Positions 1 through 7,449 of a stretch of 26,374 nucleotides of DNA are shown in pieces (position 1 is the first letter of the stretch; the number at the start of each line of letters is the position of its first letter). Where the stretch lies: contig CAYNCU010000024.1 of the NCBI GenBank assembly GCA_964395765.1, positions 1-26,374 on the forward strand. Reading direction: 5' to 3'. The notes below the pieces were generated by a model. That model ran no database searches and had not been told where the DNA came from. It was given only the letters and a program-made list of their open reading frames with translations. Both the position numbers and the translations under genes were made by a program. This DNA comes from DATDPY01 sp964395765 (GTDB lineage Bacteria > Bacteroidota > Bacteroidia > Cytophagales > Cyclobacteriaceae).

Positions 1-56
1 TTATATTTAATTAAACCCCTATTATCGGTGGCAGAATTTGAACGGTCTTCCGTCAT
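1..56 (-). CDS. 5' end of a truncated gene downstream of gmd
   Basis: An ATG on the minus strand at 56-54 opens a frame that stays open for 18 codons to the window edge. It lies 15 nt after the gmd stop codon, the spacing expected for the next gene of the same operon. The visible residues are polar and charged (MTEDRSNSATDNRG) and then turn hydrophobic or basic (LIKY), as in cytoplasmic N-termini ahead of a membrane segment. That would suit a polysaccharide chain-length, polymerase or glycosyl-carrier transferase protein, but too little is visible to name a family. In many genomes gmd is followed by GDP-L-fucose synthase; the visible residues do not resemble the usual start of that enzyme with its glycine-rich nucleotide-binding motif. 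The reading frame could still be chance. Confidence 0.45.
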   Translation of the reverse strand, partial: MTEDRSNSATDNRGLIKY

Positions 57-71
57 CGGTATCCGGTCAAC

Positions 72-1184
72 TTATTCATGATAATTGAATATCTTATGCC
101 CGCCTTTCAGCAAATATTGATCCCGCTTGAATAATTCGAAGTCGGAAGTTACCATGTCCTTAATCAAAGCGTCCAGGTCATATTTAGGTTTCCAGTTCAA
201 TTTCTTCCTTGCTTTACCGGGGTCCCCGATCAATAAATCCACCTCTGCCGGCCGGTAATAATTAGGGTCGATTTTCACGACCTCTTTTCCATTTTCAAGA
301 TGAAAGTCTTTATTTCCACAAGATGAAATAACTCCTACCTCATCGACACCTTTGCCTTTGAATTCGATTTCAATTTTCATTTCGTGAAAGCTCTTGATTA
401 AAAAATCACGAACAGAGGTTGTCACACCACTGGCAATCACAAAATCTTCAGGATCCGTTTGCTGTAACATTAACCACATAGCCTCAACATAATCTTTGGC
501 ATGTCCCCAGTCTCTTTTAGCATCAAGGTTTCCAAGGTAAATACTATCCTGTAACCCTAAACAAATCCTGGCAACGCCTCTTGTTATTTTTCTTGTTACA
601 AAGGTTTCTCCCCTGACCGGTGATTCATGATTAAAAAGAATTCCGTTAACGGCGAACATATTATAGGCTTCCCGGTAATTAACGGTAATCCAATAGGCAT
701 AAAGTTTGGCCACGGCATAAGGAGAACGCGGGTGAAACGGAGTCTTTTCAGTCTGCGGAACTTCCTGTACCAATCCATACAGCTCAGACGTGGACGCCTG
801 GTAAATTTTGGATTTTTTGGCGAGACCCAATAATCTTACCGCTTCCAGGATGCGTAATGTTCCCAATGCATCCGTATTGGCGGTATATTCTGGTGTGTCA
901 AAACTTACCCTGACATGGGACATGGCTCCCAGGTTGTAAATTTCATCCGGTTGTACTTCCTGGACGATCCTGATGATATTGGAAGAATCGGTGAGGTCAC
1001 CATAATATAATTTCAATCGCCGGTCTTTTTCGTGAGGGTCCTGGTAAAGATGATCAATCCGGTCCGTATTGAACAAAGAAGCCCGTCTCTTGATACCGTA
1101 CACCTCATATCCTTTATTTAACAATAATTCCGTGAGGTACGCACCATCCTGACCGGTAATGCCGGTAATTAATGCTTTTTTCAT
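72..1184 (-). CDS. gmd: GDP-mannose 4,6-dehydratase
   Basis: Converts GDP-D-mannose to GDP-4-keto-6-deoxymannose in the cytoplasm, the first step toward GDP-L-fucose, GDP-rhamnose or GDP-perosamine for surface glycans. This is an extended short-chain dehydrogenase of 370 aa, the normal length. The NADP-binding motif GITGQDG is at residues 8-14, and the catalytic set lines up with the E. coli enzyme: Thr132 and Glu134 in STSELYG, Tyr156 and Lys160 in YAVAK. The family blocks GAMSH (86-90), NHESP (185-189) and GETFVTRKITR (192-202) are all present. One visible change is Val190 where the E. coli enzyme has Arg in NHESPRRGETF. The start codon overlaps the stop of the upstream epimerase by 4 nt (ATGA), so the two are probably translationally coupled. 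Identification is very secure; the final sugar cannot be told because the downstream gene is cut off. Confidence 0.97.
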   Translation of the reverse strand: MKKALITGITGQDGAYLTELLLNKGYEVYGIKRRASLFNTDRIDHLYQDPHEKDRRLKLYYGDLTDSSNIIRIVQEVQPDEIYNLGAMSHVRVSFDTPEYTANTDALGTLRILEAVRLLGLAKKSKIYQASTSELYGLVQEVPQTEKTPFHPRSPYAVAKLYAYWITVNYREAYNMFAVNGILFNHESPVRGETFVTRKITRGVARICLGLQDSIYLGNLDAKRDWGHAKDYVEAMWLMLQQTDPEDFVIASGVTTSVRDFLIKSFHEMKIEIEFKGKGVDEVGVISSCGNKDFHLENGKEVVKIDPNYYRPAEVDLLIGDPGKARKKLNWKPKYDLDALIKDMVTSDFELFKRDQYLLKGGHKIFNYHE

Positions 1185-2206
1185 AATTCGACAGTGACTT
1201 TATAATAGGATTTATACCAATCTACAAATCTGGCAATACCTTCTTCTATTGATGTTGAAGGATTAAAACCTACCTCTTTCTGAAGATCGTCAATATCGGC
1301 ATACGTAGAGGGCACATCACCTTTCTGCATTTCCATGAAATTCTTAATGGCCTTTTTCCCAATTTCTTTTTCAAGTGTTTCTATAAAGTATAACAATTCG
1401 ACCGGGTTGTTATTACCGATATTATAGAGACGGTAAGGGGCAAAACTGGAGGCGCTGTCCGGCCGGTCGCCGTTCCACGCAGAATCAGGTTGAGGAATAT
1501 GCCGGATTAATTTAACAATACCTTCGATTATGTCATCAATATAAGTAAAATCTCTTTTCATTTTACCATGATTGTAAACATCGATCGGTTTTCCTTCAAT
1601 GATGGCTTTGGTAAAAATGAATAAGGCCATGTCCGGTCTTCCCCAAGGTCCGTAAACCGTAAAAAATCTTAGCCCGGTGGTAGGAATGCCATATAAATTA
1701 GAATAAGTGTGCGCTAATAACTCATTGGCTTTTTTTGTGGCGGCATATAATGATACCGGATGATCGACATTATCATGTACTGAAAACGGCATATGCGTAT
1801 TGGCTCCGTAAACGGAGCTGGAAGAAGCATATATGAAATGTTGTACAGTGTATTTCCTGCAGGTTTCAAGCAGGTTCAGAAAACCGGTTATATTACTATC
1901 AATATAGGCATACGGATTGATCAGGCTATACCTGACTCCGGCCTGGGCGGCTAGGTTAATGATATAATCGAATTTTTCCTTTTGAAACAGTATTTCCAGT
2001 AATTCCTTTTCTCCCAGGTCGATCTTCCGGAAGGAATATAGATCTTCCTTATCCAATTGCGCGAGCCGCGCATTTTTGAGGTTTATATCGTAATAGTTAT
2101 TTATATTATCAATACCGGTAACCTTGTATCCTTCGCGGCAGAGTCTTTTGGACAAATGAAATCCAATAAATCCCGCTGCACCGGTAACTAATACTTTTCC
2201 ATTCAT
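1181..2206 (-). CDS. NAD-dependent epimerase, UDP-glucuronate 4-epimerase type
   Basis: Predicted to interconvert UDP-glucuronate and UDP-galacturonate for capsule, O-antigen or exopolysaccharide. The 341-aa protein is an extended SDR: Rossmann motif GAAGFIG at residues 9-15, the NAD-ribose acidic region GIDNINNYYD at 31-40, LAAQAGVRYS at 85-94, the Ser cluster ASSSSVYG at 127-134 and the YxxxK pair Tyr154/Lys158. The block that follows NNYYD (LKNARL) and the AQAGVRYSL-NP-Y-SN-GF-N-LE pattern are typical of the bacterial UDP-GlcA 4-epimerases (Cap1J/LpsL group) rather than GalE. It sits 57 nt after glycerate kinase and overlaps gmd by 4 nt. Substrate assignment rests on family pattern; UDP-glucose or UDP-GlcNAc epimerase activity is less likely. 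Confidence 0.85.
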   Translation of the reverse strand: MNGKVLVTGAAGFIGFHLSKRLCREGYKVTGIDNINNYYDINLKNARLAQLDKEDLYSFRKIDLGEKELLEILFQKEKFDYIINLAAQAGVRYSLINPYAYIDSNITGFLNLLETCRKYTVQHFIYASSSSVYGANTHMPFSVHDNVDHPVSLYAATKKANELLAHTYSNLYGIPTTGLRFFTVYGPWGRPDMALFIFTKAIIEGKPIDVYNHGKMKRDFTYIDDIIEGIVKLIRHIPQPDSAWNGDRPDSASSFAPYRLYNIGNNNPVELLYFIETLEKEIGKKAIKNFMEMQKGDVPSTYADIDDLQKEVGFNPSTSIEEGIARFVDWYKSYYKVTVEL

Positions 2207-2263
2207 TTCCAGGTCTTTAAGCTAATTTTAAACAGAGGGTAAAGCTAATCATTATTGAAAAAG

Positions 2264-3397
2264 TTATTTATCGATCAACATTAATTTTAAAATCCTTTCG
2301 GCAGTATTACGTAATAATCGGGGGCCATTTTGCAAAGCATATTCCAATGAACATGGTTTTTCCATAATAGGTATAACCGCATCAAACTGAAGGCGGCCGG
2401 ACTCGGCGGTTTGCTCTTCCAGGTGACCTGTAATAGCAATGACGGGTTTATGATATTTTTTTGCAAGACTTAATACGCCATATGCCGTTTTACCATAATA
2501 TGTTTGATTATCTATTTTACCTTCTCCTGTAATAACCAGGTCGGCCTGCCTGCATTTCGAATCCAAGCCGGTCAATTGACTTACAATACTAAAACCGGAG
2601 CGGATATCCACCTTGGTTAATGATAGCAAAACAGCCAGGAGGCCTCCTGCCGCGCCGGTACCTTCAACCTCCATGATTGGAATGTTAAATTTATATTCCA
2701 GTAACTTACCAAAATGGTTCAGATTTCTTTCCAGCCATTCAACCATTTCTTTATCAGCTCCTTTTTGAGGAGCATAGACTTTCGAAGCTCCTTCTGGGCC
2801 GCATAATTTATTATTTACATCCGTAGCCACGGTAACTTTAATCTTAGTTAGTCCGGGAATTAATTTATCAGTAATAATTTTATCTATGTTGCCGAGATTC
2901 CCGCCATTCGGGTGAATTATATTACCCAATCCGTCCAGAAACACAATTCCCAATGCTTCAGCCAATCCAGCCCCGCCATCATTAGTTGCACTTCCGCCAA
3001 GCCCGATGATAATTTCTTTTACCCCATTATTGATGGCTGAAATTATTAATTGTCCTGTTCCGAAGCTCGAAGTAAGCAAAGGATTTCTTTCCTGCGGTTT
3101 CAGAAGTTCAAGGCCAGAAGCTGCCGCCATTTCAATGATAGCCGTTTCGCCCTTATTCATGATACCGTAAAAACCTTCTATTTCCCGCATGAGAGGATCC
3201 CGGACTTTTACGGGGATTATTTCCCCACCGGTAACATTTAAAATTGCCTTTACGGTTCCTTCTCCACCATCAGCCATTGGAACTTTTATACAATCAATAT
3301 CCTTATTAACCTTTTTAATCCCCGCTTCAAAATTATCGGCAACTTCAACCGCGCTCATGGAATCCTTGTATGAATCGGGGGCGATCAGGATTTTCAT
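2264..3397 (-). CDS. Glycerate kinase (type 1, GarK/GlxK family)
   Basis: Phosphorylates D-glycerate with ATP, in this family usually giving 2-phosphoglycerate, which feeds lower glycolysis. The 377-aa length is typical. The hallmark N-terminus MKILIAPDSYKDSMSA, the block PMADGGEGT at residues 40-48, the glycine-rich IIGLGGSATNDGGAG in the middle, a DVNNKLCGPEGAS segment and the C-terminal ITGEGKIDNQT block are all present. It is the first of the minus-strand run glycerate kinase, epimerase, gmd; the 57-nt gap to the epimerase allows co-transcription but does not prove it. Its link to sugar-nucleotide genes is not obvious and may be only positional. No glycolate, tartronate or glucarate genes are near to show where the glycerate comes from. 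Confidence 0.94.
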   Translation of the reverse strand: MKILIAPDSYKDSMSAVEVADNFEAGIKKVNKDIDCIKVPMADGGEGTVKAILNVTGGEIIPVKVRDPLMREIEGFYGIMNKGETAIIEMAAASGLELLKPQERNPLLTSSFGTGQLIISAINNGVKEIIIGLGGSATNDGGAGLAEALGIVFLDGLGNIIHPNGGNLGNIDKIITDKLIPGLTKIKVTVATDVNNKLCGPEGASKVYAPQKGADKEMVEWLERNLNHFGKLLEYKFNIPIMEVEGTGAAGGLLAVLLSLTKVDIRSGFSIVSQLTGLDSKCRQADLVITGEGKIDNQTYYGKTAYGVLSLAKKYHKPVIAITGHLEEQTAESGRLQFDAVIPIMEKPCSLEYALQNGPRLLRNTAERILKLMLIDK

Positions 3398-3469
3398 ATC
3401 TGGAGTTTTACTTATGATAATAAAGTTACAATAAAATCAATTCTGACTACCTCGTAAGAATCGAGTTAA

Positions 3470-3517
3470 TTGGTTCATTGGTTAGTTGGTTAGTTGGTTA
3501 GTTGGTTCATTGGTTTG
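3470..3517. repeat. Tandem 8-base repeat, six copies
   Basis: Six head-to-tail octamers of TTGGTTNN: TTGGTTCA, three TTGGTTAG, TTGGTTCA and TTGGTTTG. They lie in the 314-nt gap between the Gfo/Idh gene and glycerate kinase, about 73 nt upstream of the glycerate kinase start. Tandem octamers change length by slippage, so copy number may vary between strains. The rest of the gap holds the terminator at 3657-3690 and otherwise AT-rich sequence without a convincing gene. Confidence 0.9.
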
Positions 3518-3656
3518 AAAATAATTTTAGCGATTTCAGGTTAGTGATTTTTGATCATTTGCGGGAATTGGCGATTCGAAAATGAAATATCGAAAATTAT
3601 AAATTCAAGATATCCGATTAATATGAAAGACTATTTAAATGTAAAATAACCTTAAT

Positions 3657-3690
3657 AAAAAAGGCTATCCGTAACAGACAGCCTTTTTTT
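3657..3690 (-). terminator. Rho-independent terminator after the Gfo/Idh gene
   Basis: AAAAAAGGCT (3657-3666) pairs perfectly with AGCCTTTTTT (3680-3689) around a 13-nt loop in which a further TC/GA pair is possible. Read on the minus strand it begins 22 nt after the stop of the oxidoreductase gene and ends in a run of T, so it should end that transcript and separate it from the glycerate kinase operon. The A and T runs on both sides would let it work in either direction. Confidence 0.85.
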
Positions 3691-3711
3691 AAGTTCAATG
3701 TTTTTTTATAA

Positions 3712-5010
3712 TCAAAGTATTCCTTTCCAGGGATCCCTGTAGGTCCGCTTGATGTATCCCTCGGCGGCCGGTTTGGCGTCCAGGGTNNNNNNNNNNNNNN
3801 NNNNNNNNNNNNNNNNNNNNNNNNNNNNNNNNNNNNNNNNNNNNNNNNNNNNNNNNNNNNNNNNNNNNNNNNNNNNNNNNNNNNNNGCTGCAGGATAATC
3901 GGGTTTACCCAGGATGTATGGATTCAGGCCATAAGTTCCACAAAGGATTATTCCCTTGGTTCCGATAAACATATCTCCTCCACCCCAGTCACCAAGCATT
4001 TTACCGTCTTCAATACCTTCCGGACGATCCGGCATTAAGCCACCATCCCACCAGGTAAAGGTACATTCCGGATATTCAACCTTCGGGCGGTTGGTTCTTG
4101 CCGGGAAATAATATTTTATTCTCTCGGCATGCGGAGCGCTTTCCGTATTAATTTCAGTTGAGGATGCTTCAATGGCAACCGGATGTCCAAAATCCATAGC
4201 CTTGAATGCCGGGTCCATAATATGACATGCCATATCGCCTAATGCGCCGGTTCCGAAATCCCACCATGCTCTCCAGTTCCATGGAGTATAGGCCGGGTTA
4301 TAAGGTCTTGTCGGGGCAGTTCCCAGGAAAAGGTCCCAATTCAGGGTACTGGGTACCGGAGGACTATCCGTAGGTCTTTCAAGACCCTGTGGCCAGATCG
4401 GGCGGTTTGTCCAGGCATGAACTTCTTTAATTGTTCCCAGGTCACCGTTCCATATCCATTCACATATTTTACGGATACCTTCGCCGCTATTTCCCTGATT
4501 ACCCATCTGGGTTACCACTTTCATTTCGTTGGCAATTTCCCTTAACCTGCGGGATTCCCAGACATCATGGGTCAGCGGTTTCTGAACATAAACATGTTTT
4601 CCCATCTTCATCGCCAAAGCAGCAGCCACTGCATGCGTATGGTCAGGGGTCGCTATCATTACAGCATCAAAATCTTTTTTCATCTCATCATAGAGCTTCC
4701 TGAAATCCTGATACTTTTTAGCATCCGGATAATCCTTAAAGGTTTTATCCGCATACTTCCAGTCCACGTCGGCAATTGCAACAATTTTTGCCTCTTTGGT
4801 TTTTACGATATGTTTTAAATTAGTACGACCCATCCCTCCAACACCAACGCCCGCTACATTAAGTACATCACTGGGAGCACGATATCCCACACCCCCTAAT
4901 ACGTGGCGCGGAACCACATAAAACGACGCAGCAGCCAAAGCGGCCCCCTTCATGAATTTTCGCCTTGACTCCCGAATGCTTTTTTCCGATGATCTTTTTT
5001 TGTCTTTCAT
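3712..5010 (-). CDS. Tat-exported Gfo/Idh/MocA-family oxidoreductase, interrupted by an assembly gap
   Basis: An NAD(P)-dependent sugar or inositol oxidoreductase of the Gfo/Idh/MocA family; the substrate cannot be told. A twin-arginine signal is visible (RRKFMK, Arg16-Arg17, then an Ala-rich hydrophobic stretch), which implies folding with cofactor in the cytoplasm and export to the periplasm, as in glucose-fructose oxidoreductase. The Rossmann motif GVGVGGMG is at 54-61, TPDHTH at 121-126, QKPLTH (the family's EKP motif, with Gln for Glu) at 143-148, and the active-site region GDMACHIMDP follows. 100 N (3787-3886) replace the coding region before the last 24 residues. Those residues (GYIKRTYRDPWKGIL) look like the normal family C-terminus, so both ends belong together but the missing length is unknown. 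It is a single-gene unit closed by its own terminator. Confidence 0.88.
   Translation of the reverse strand: MKDKKRSSEKSIRESRRKFMKGAALAAASFYVVPRHVLGGVGYRAPSDVLNVAGVGVGGMGRTNLKHIVKTKEAKIVAIADVDWKYADKTFKDYPDAKKYQDFRKLYDEMKKDFDAVMIATPDHTHAVAAALAMKMGKHVYVQKPLTHDVWESRRLREIANEMKVVTQMGNQGNSGEGIRKICEWIWNGDLGTIKEVHAWTNRPIWPQGLERPTDSPPVPSTLNWDLFLGTAPTRPYNPAYTPWNWRAWWDFGTGALGDMACHIMDPAFKAMDFGHPVAIEASSTEINTESAPHAERIKYYFPARTNRPKVEYPECTFTWWDGGLMPDRPEGIEDGKMLGDWGGGDMFIGTKGIILCGTYGLNPYILGKPDYPAXXXXXXXXXXXXXXXXXXXXXXXXXXXXXXXXXXTLDAKPAAEGYIKRTYRDPWKGIL
3787..3886. other. Scaffold gap of exactly 100 N
   Basis: One hundred consecutive N. This round length is usually a placeholder for a gap of unknown size. The frame continues across it only because of the arbitrary length chosen (the run begins and ends inside codons), so the translated X residues are not meaningful. 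Confidence 0.99.
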
Positions 5011-5537
5011 AATAAAAAGATATTTAAAAATTACTTCAATTTAATTTTCTGACAGTTATTCTAATGAATTCTAAGTTTACGACTAATATTTGAAAATAAC
5101 CATTTTTAAATCTAAAAATCCGTTAAAATTCAGGTATAATAAAAGAATTCAATTAAAAAATTACATTTTAAATTGGCTGGTCAATGCCTGTTAATCTATT
5201 TCTAACCGATCATTAAACAACTTTCATTTCATCCTTACCAATTTGAATCTACTGGTTATTAAAGATCGTTATAATTTAATTTTTAATAATGTATCAGGAA
5301 GACGGAACCCGACAAGCCGTCAATTCAAAGCATGGCAAGAAAGAATTGACTTCGAAGACAAACGGCAGGCTGATTTTGTTTACTTTCAAAAGATAAAAGA
5401 AAAATTTCCGGAGCTTCCGATAGTCTTGATTAAAATCCGGATATAATAAGAACACCTGTTTTCATTCAATAAAAAATTTCAAAAAAAATTTGCCATTAAT
5501 AAAACTAGTTGTAATTTTAACCGTTTAGTTAAACTAA
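5011..5537. other. Divergent intergenic region between the oxidoreductase and the efflux operon
   Basis: AT-rich, 527 nt. It must hold the minus-strand promoter of the oxidoreductase; a TATCTTTT box is readable on the minus strand just ahead of that gene, without a clear -33 element. At the right end are the promoter and operator of the TetR operon. A TTG-initiated frame of 67 codons (5243-5446, plus) has no internal ATG, no recognisable domain and no clear promoter; I do not call it a gene. I see nothing else that I can support. Confidence 0.6.
5490..5519 (+). promoter_or_regulatory. Bacteroidota-type promoter of the efflux operon
   Basis: TTG at 5490-5492 and TAATTTTA at 5512-5519, 19 nt apart, fit the Bacteroidota housekeeping pattern (TTG, about 19-20 nt, TAnnTTTG), with the last base of the -7 box off consensus. 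Transcription would start near 5526, inside the palindrome and only about a dozen nt before the regulator's ATG. Confidence 0.6.
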
Positions 5538-5543
5538 ATGGTT
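5519..5543. promoter_or_regulatory. TetR operator over the regulator's start codon
   Basis: A 25-bp near-perfect palindrome. The 15-bp core TTTAGTTAAACTAAA (5524-5538) is symmetric about 5531, and AACC/GGTT arms extend it, with a single mismatched pair (G5523 / T5539). It starts at the end of the -7 box, covers the expected transcription start and includes the ATG at 5538. Length and symmetry match operators of TetR proteins, which bind as dimers. A repressor bound here would block its own gene and the six genes behind it. Confidence 0.8.
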
Positions 5544-6170
5544 AAATCCGAAAATACCGAATCAAAGATCCTGGCTGCTGCAAGAAAGGTTTTTATGAAA
5601 AAAGGCCTTAACGGAGCCAGAATGCAGGAAATAGCGGATGAAGCCGGAATAAATAAGGCTTTATTACACTATTATTTCAGGTCAAAAGACAAGCTGTTTT
5701 ATGCTATTTTCCAGGAAGCTTTTTCAATTTTAATCCCTTATGTATCAGATATTTTCAATTCAGATCAGCCGCTCCATACCAAACTTTCAAGACTGGCAGA
5801 AAAGTACACGGAGATACTCGAGACTTCGCCCTATCTTCCAATGTTTGTGTTAAGTGAAATTCAACAAAATCCCGACAGGATCTCACAAACCATCAACATT
5901 CATGAATTTGTCAACATTCAGAAACTGGCTGACCAAATCAGGAGCGAATACAAAATCGAGTTGCTTGACCCCGGATTGGTCGTACATGTTTTCGTCAACT
6001 TTCTTTCCAATCTGATTTTCCCCATCATAGCGCGGCCGATCATTCAATTTAATCTGAAAATGAAAGGAAATGAATTTCATGAATTTCTTGCAGAAAGGAA
6101 AAAACTGGTCCCCTATATATTTATTGAAACTGTAAAATCAATGAACGATTATGTCAGGAATAAAAAGTAA
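5538..6170 (+). CDS. TetR-family transcriptional repressor of the efflux operon
   Basis: A 210-aa regulator with an N-terminal TetR helix-turn-helix (about residues 8-55: ILAAARKVFMKKGLNGARMQEIADEAGINKA and then LLHYYFRSKDKLF) and an all-helical ligand-binding and dimerisation domain behind it. It is first in the operon, the position of CecR (YbiH) ahead of ybhGFSR in E. coli, a TetR protein that controls that efflux pump. The start is set by the ATG at 5538; no Shine-Dalgarno sequence is visible and the leader is only about 12 nt, so translation is nearly leaderless. The palindrome over its own start points to autorepression relieved by an unknown ligand, probably a pump substrate. Its 3' end overlaps the next gene by 20 nt. 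Confidence 0.93.
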   Translation: MVKSENTESKILAAARKVFMKKGLNGARMQEIADEAGINKALLHYYFRSKDKLFYAIFQEAFSILIPYVSDIFNSDQPLHTKLSRLAEKYTEILETSPYLPMFVLSEIQQNPDRISQTINIHEFVNIQKLADQIRSEYKIELLDPGLVVHVFVNFLSNLIFPIIARPIIQFNLKMKGNEFHEFLAERKKLVPYIFIETVKSMNDYVRNKK

Positions 6171-7431
6171 ATCCTTAGTTATAATCCTTTTATCGGCAAT
6201 ACCACTTCAGGGCGTTTTAGCCGATTCGTTGGATATCTATACCTGTTTTAAAGCTGCTGCTTTATTAAGTCCACTGAAAAAACAGGAAGCGCTTATTCAA
6301 ACCGATAAGGATTTAAACCTTAAAAACATTGCTTCCGGCTATTTGCCTGAATTATCCCTATCCGGTAAAGCAACCTACCAGTCGGATGTATTTACTTTTC
6401 CTATCAATAATCCTGCTTTCGATATCCCTGTCATTCCCAAGGACCAGTATCAGATTACACTTAACCTGAAGCAAAATATTTTTGATGCCGGTGCAACTCA
6501 CGATCAACACCTGATGCAGGAATCAAAATCGCAGATTGCAGAAAGCCAGTTAAATACCGATATATATAATACCAAGGATGTGGTAAGCCAGTTATTTTAT
6601 TCCAGTGTGATCCTACAGGAAAATATTAAAACGCTGAATCAATCGAAACAGACTATTTTAAGTCAGCAGAAACTGATTAAATCAAGAGTTGATAACGGGG
6701 CAATCCTGCCTTCTGCCTTATACAGTATAGAAAAAGAACTTCTCACTATTGATGAGCAAATTGTTCAACTTCAATATAACCGTAAAACTTCGCTTGAATT
6801 ATTATCGCAGTGGATTGGCCGGGATATAAGCGATAGTGTTAATCTGGTTATACCTTCGCCGGCTTCCGGGGAAATCCCGATAATCAACCGGCCCGAACTT
6901 AAATTATTTTCGAGCCAACAGCAATTGCTGGAATCCACCAAATCATTGTCAACTTCGAAGCAATTGCCTTACCTCTATTTGTTTGCACAGGGAGGCTACG
7001 GGAGTCCGAATCCATTCAATTTCTTCGAAACCAAATTCAACGATTTTTATATCGTGGGTTTACAGCTTAACTGGAAGCCCTTCAACTGGGGAAATTCCCG
7101 CCGGGAAAAGCAATCGCTGCAAGTTCAGCAGGATGAAATATCGGCAAGGAAAGAAGATTTCGAACGGAATATTTCCATGGGACTTCAAAAGGAAAAAAAT
7201 GAATACTCAAAATTACAGGAGCTTATCAAGCGTGATGAAAATATTGTTTCGCTGCAAAAGAAAATTGTTGATCAGTATTTCTCCCAGTTGCAAAACGGGG
7301 TAATCACGCCTTCCGATTACCTGAATGAATTCAATGCCCTGACGAATGCTGAAATCAATCAGCAAATACACCATATATTATTATCACAAACTTCATTGAA
7401 CATCCTTATTAAATCCGGAAATATCGAATAA
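6151..7431 (+). CDS. TolC-family outer-membrane efflux protein
   Basis: A 426-aa outer-membrane channel of the TolC/OEP family, which carries substrates from the pump through the outer membrane as a trimer. A signal peptide covers residues 1 to about 25 (hydrophobic SLVIILLSAIPLQGVLA, cut before DS). Then come two long helical repeat halves rich in Gln, Lys, Ser and Glu, with the family-typical barrel segments LSGKATYQSD near the N-terminus and IVGLQLNWKPFNWG in the second half. The start lies 20 nt inside the regulator gene, so translation is probably coupled. In E. coli the related pump has no TolC gene of its own and shares the chromosomal one; here the channel is encoded between the regulator and the membrane-fusion protein, making the cassette self-sufficient. 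Confidence 0.92.
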   Translation: MSGIKSKSLVIILLSAIPLQGVLADSLDIYTCFKAAALLSPLKKQEALIQTDKDLNLKNIASGYLPELSLSGKATYQSDVFTFPINNPAFDIPVIPKDQYQITLNLKQNIFDAGATHDQHLMQESKSQIAESQLNTDIYNTKDVVSQLFYSSVILQENIKTLNQSKQTILSQQKLIKSRVDNGAILPSALYSIEKELLTIDEQIVQLQYNRKTSLELLSQWIGRDISDSVNLVIPSPASGEIPIINRPELKLFSSQQQLLESTKSLSTSKQLPYLYLFAQGGYGSPNPFNFFETKFNDFYIVGLQLNWKPFNWGNSRREKQSLQVQQDEISARKEDFERNISMGLQKEKNEYSKLQELIKRDENIVSLQKKIVDQYFSQLQNGVITPSDYLNEFNALTNAEINQQIHHILLSQTSLNILIKSGNIE

Positions 7432-7449
7432 AACATAAATGTCAATCCT

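Noticed and set aside
1..60. tRNA 3' half on the minus strand at the left edge (GTTCAAATTC resembles a T-loop)
   Set aside because: The flanking bases do not form a T-stem, and the same bases are better explained as the start of an ORF.
72..1184. Loss of function in gmd from Val190 in place of Arg in NHESPxRGETF
   Set aside because: All catalytic and cofactor residues are intact and this position is not a catalytic one; it is more likely lineage variation.
3470..3517. CRISPR array
   Set aside because: The units are contiguous octamers without spacers and no cas genes are present; it is a simple tandem repeat.
5243..5446. 67-codon TTG-initiated frame on the plus strand
   Set aside because: No ATG anywhere in it, no recognised domain, no promoter or ribosome site, and it lies in an AT-rich divergent intergenic region. 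It might be a remnant, but nothing supports it.
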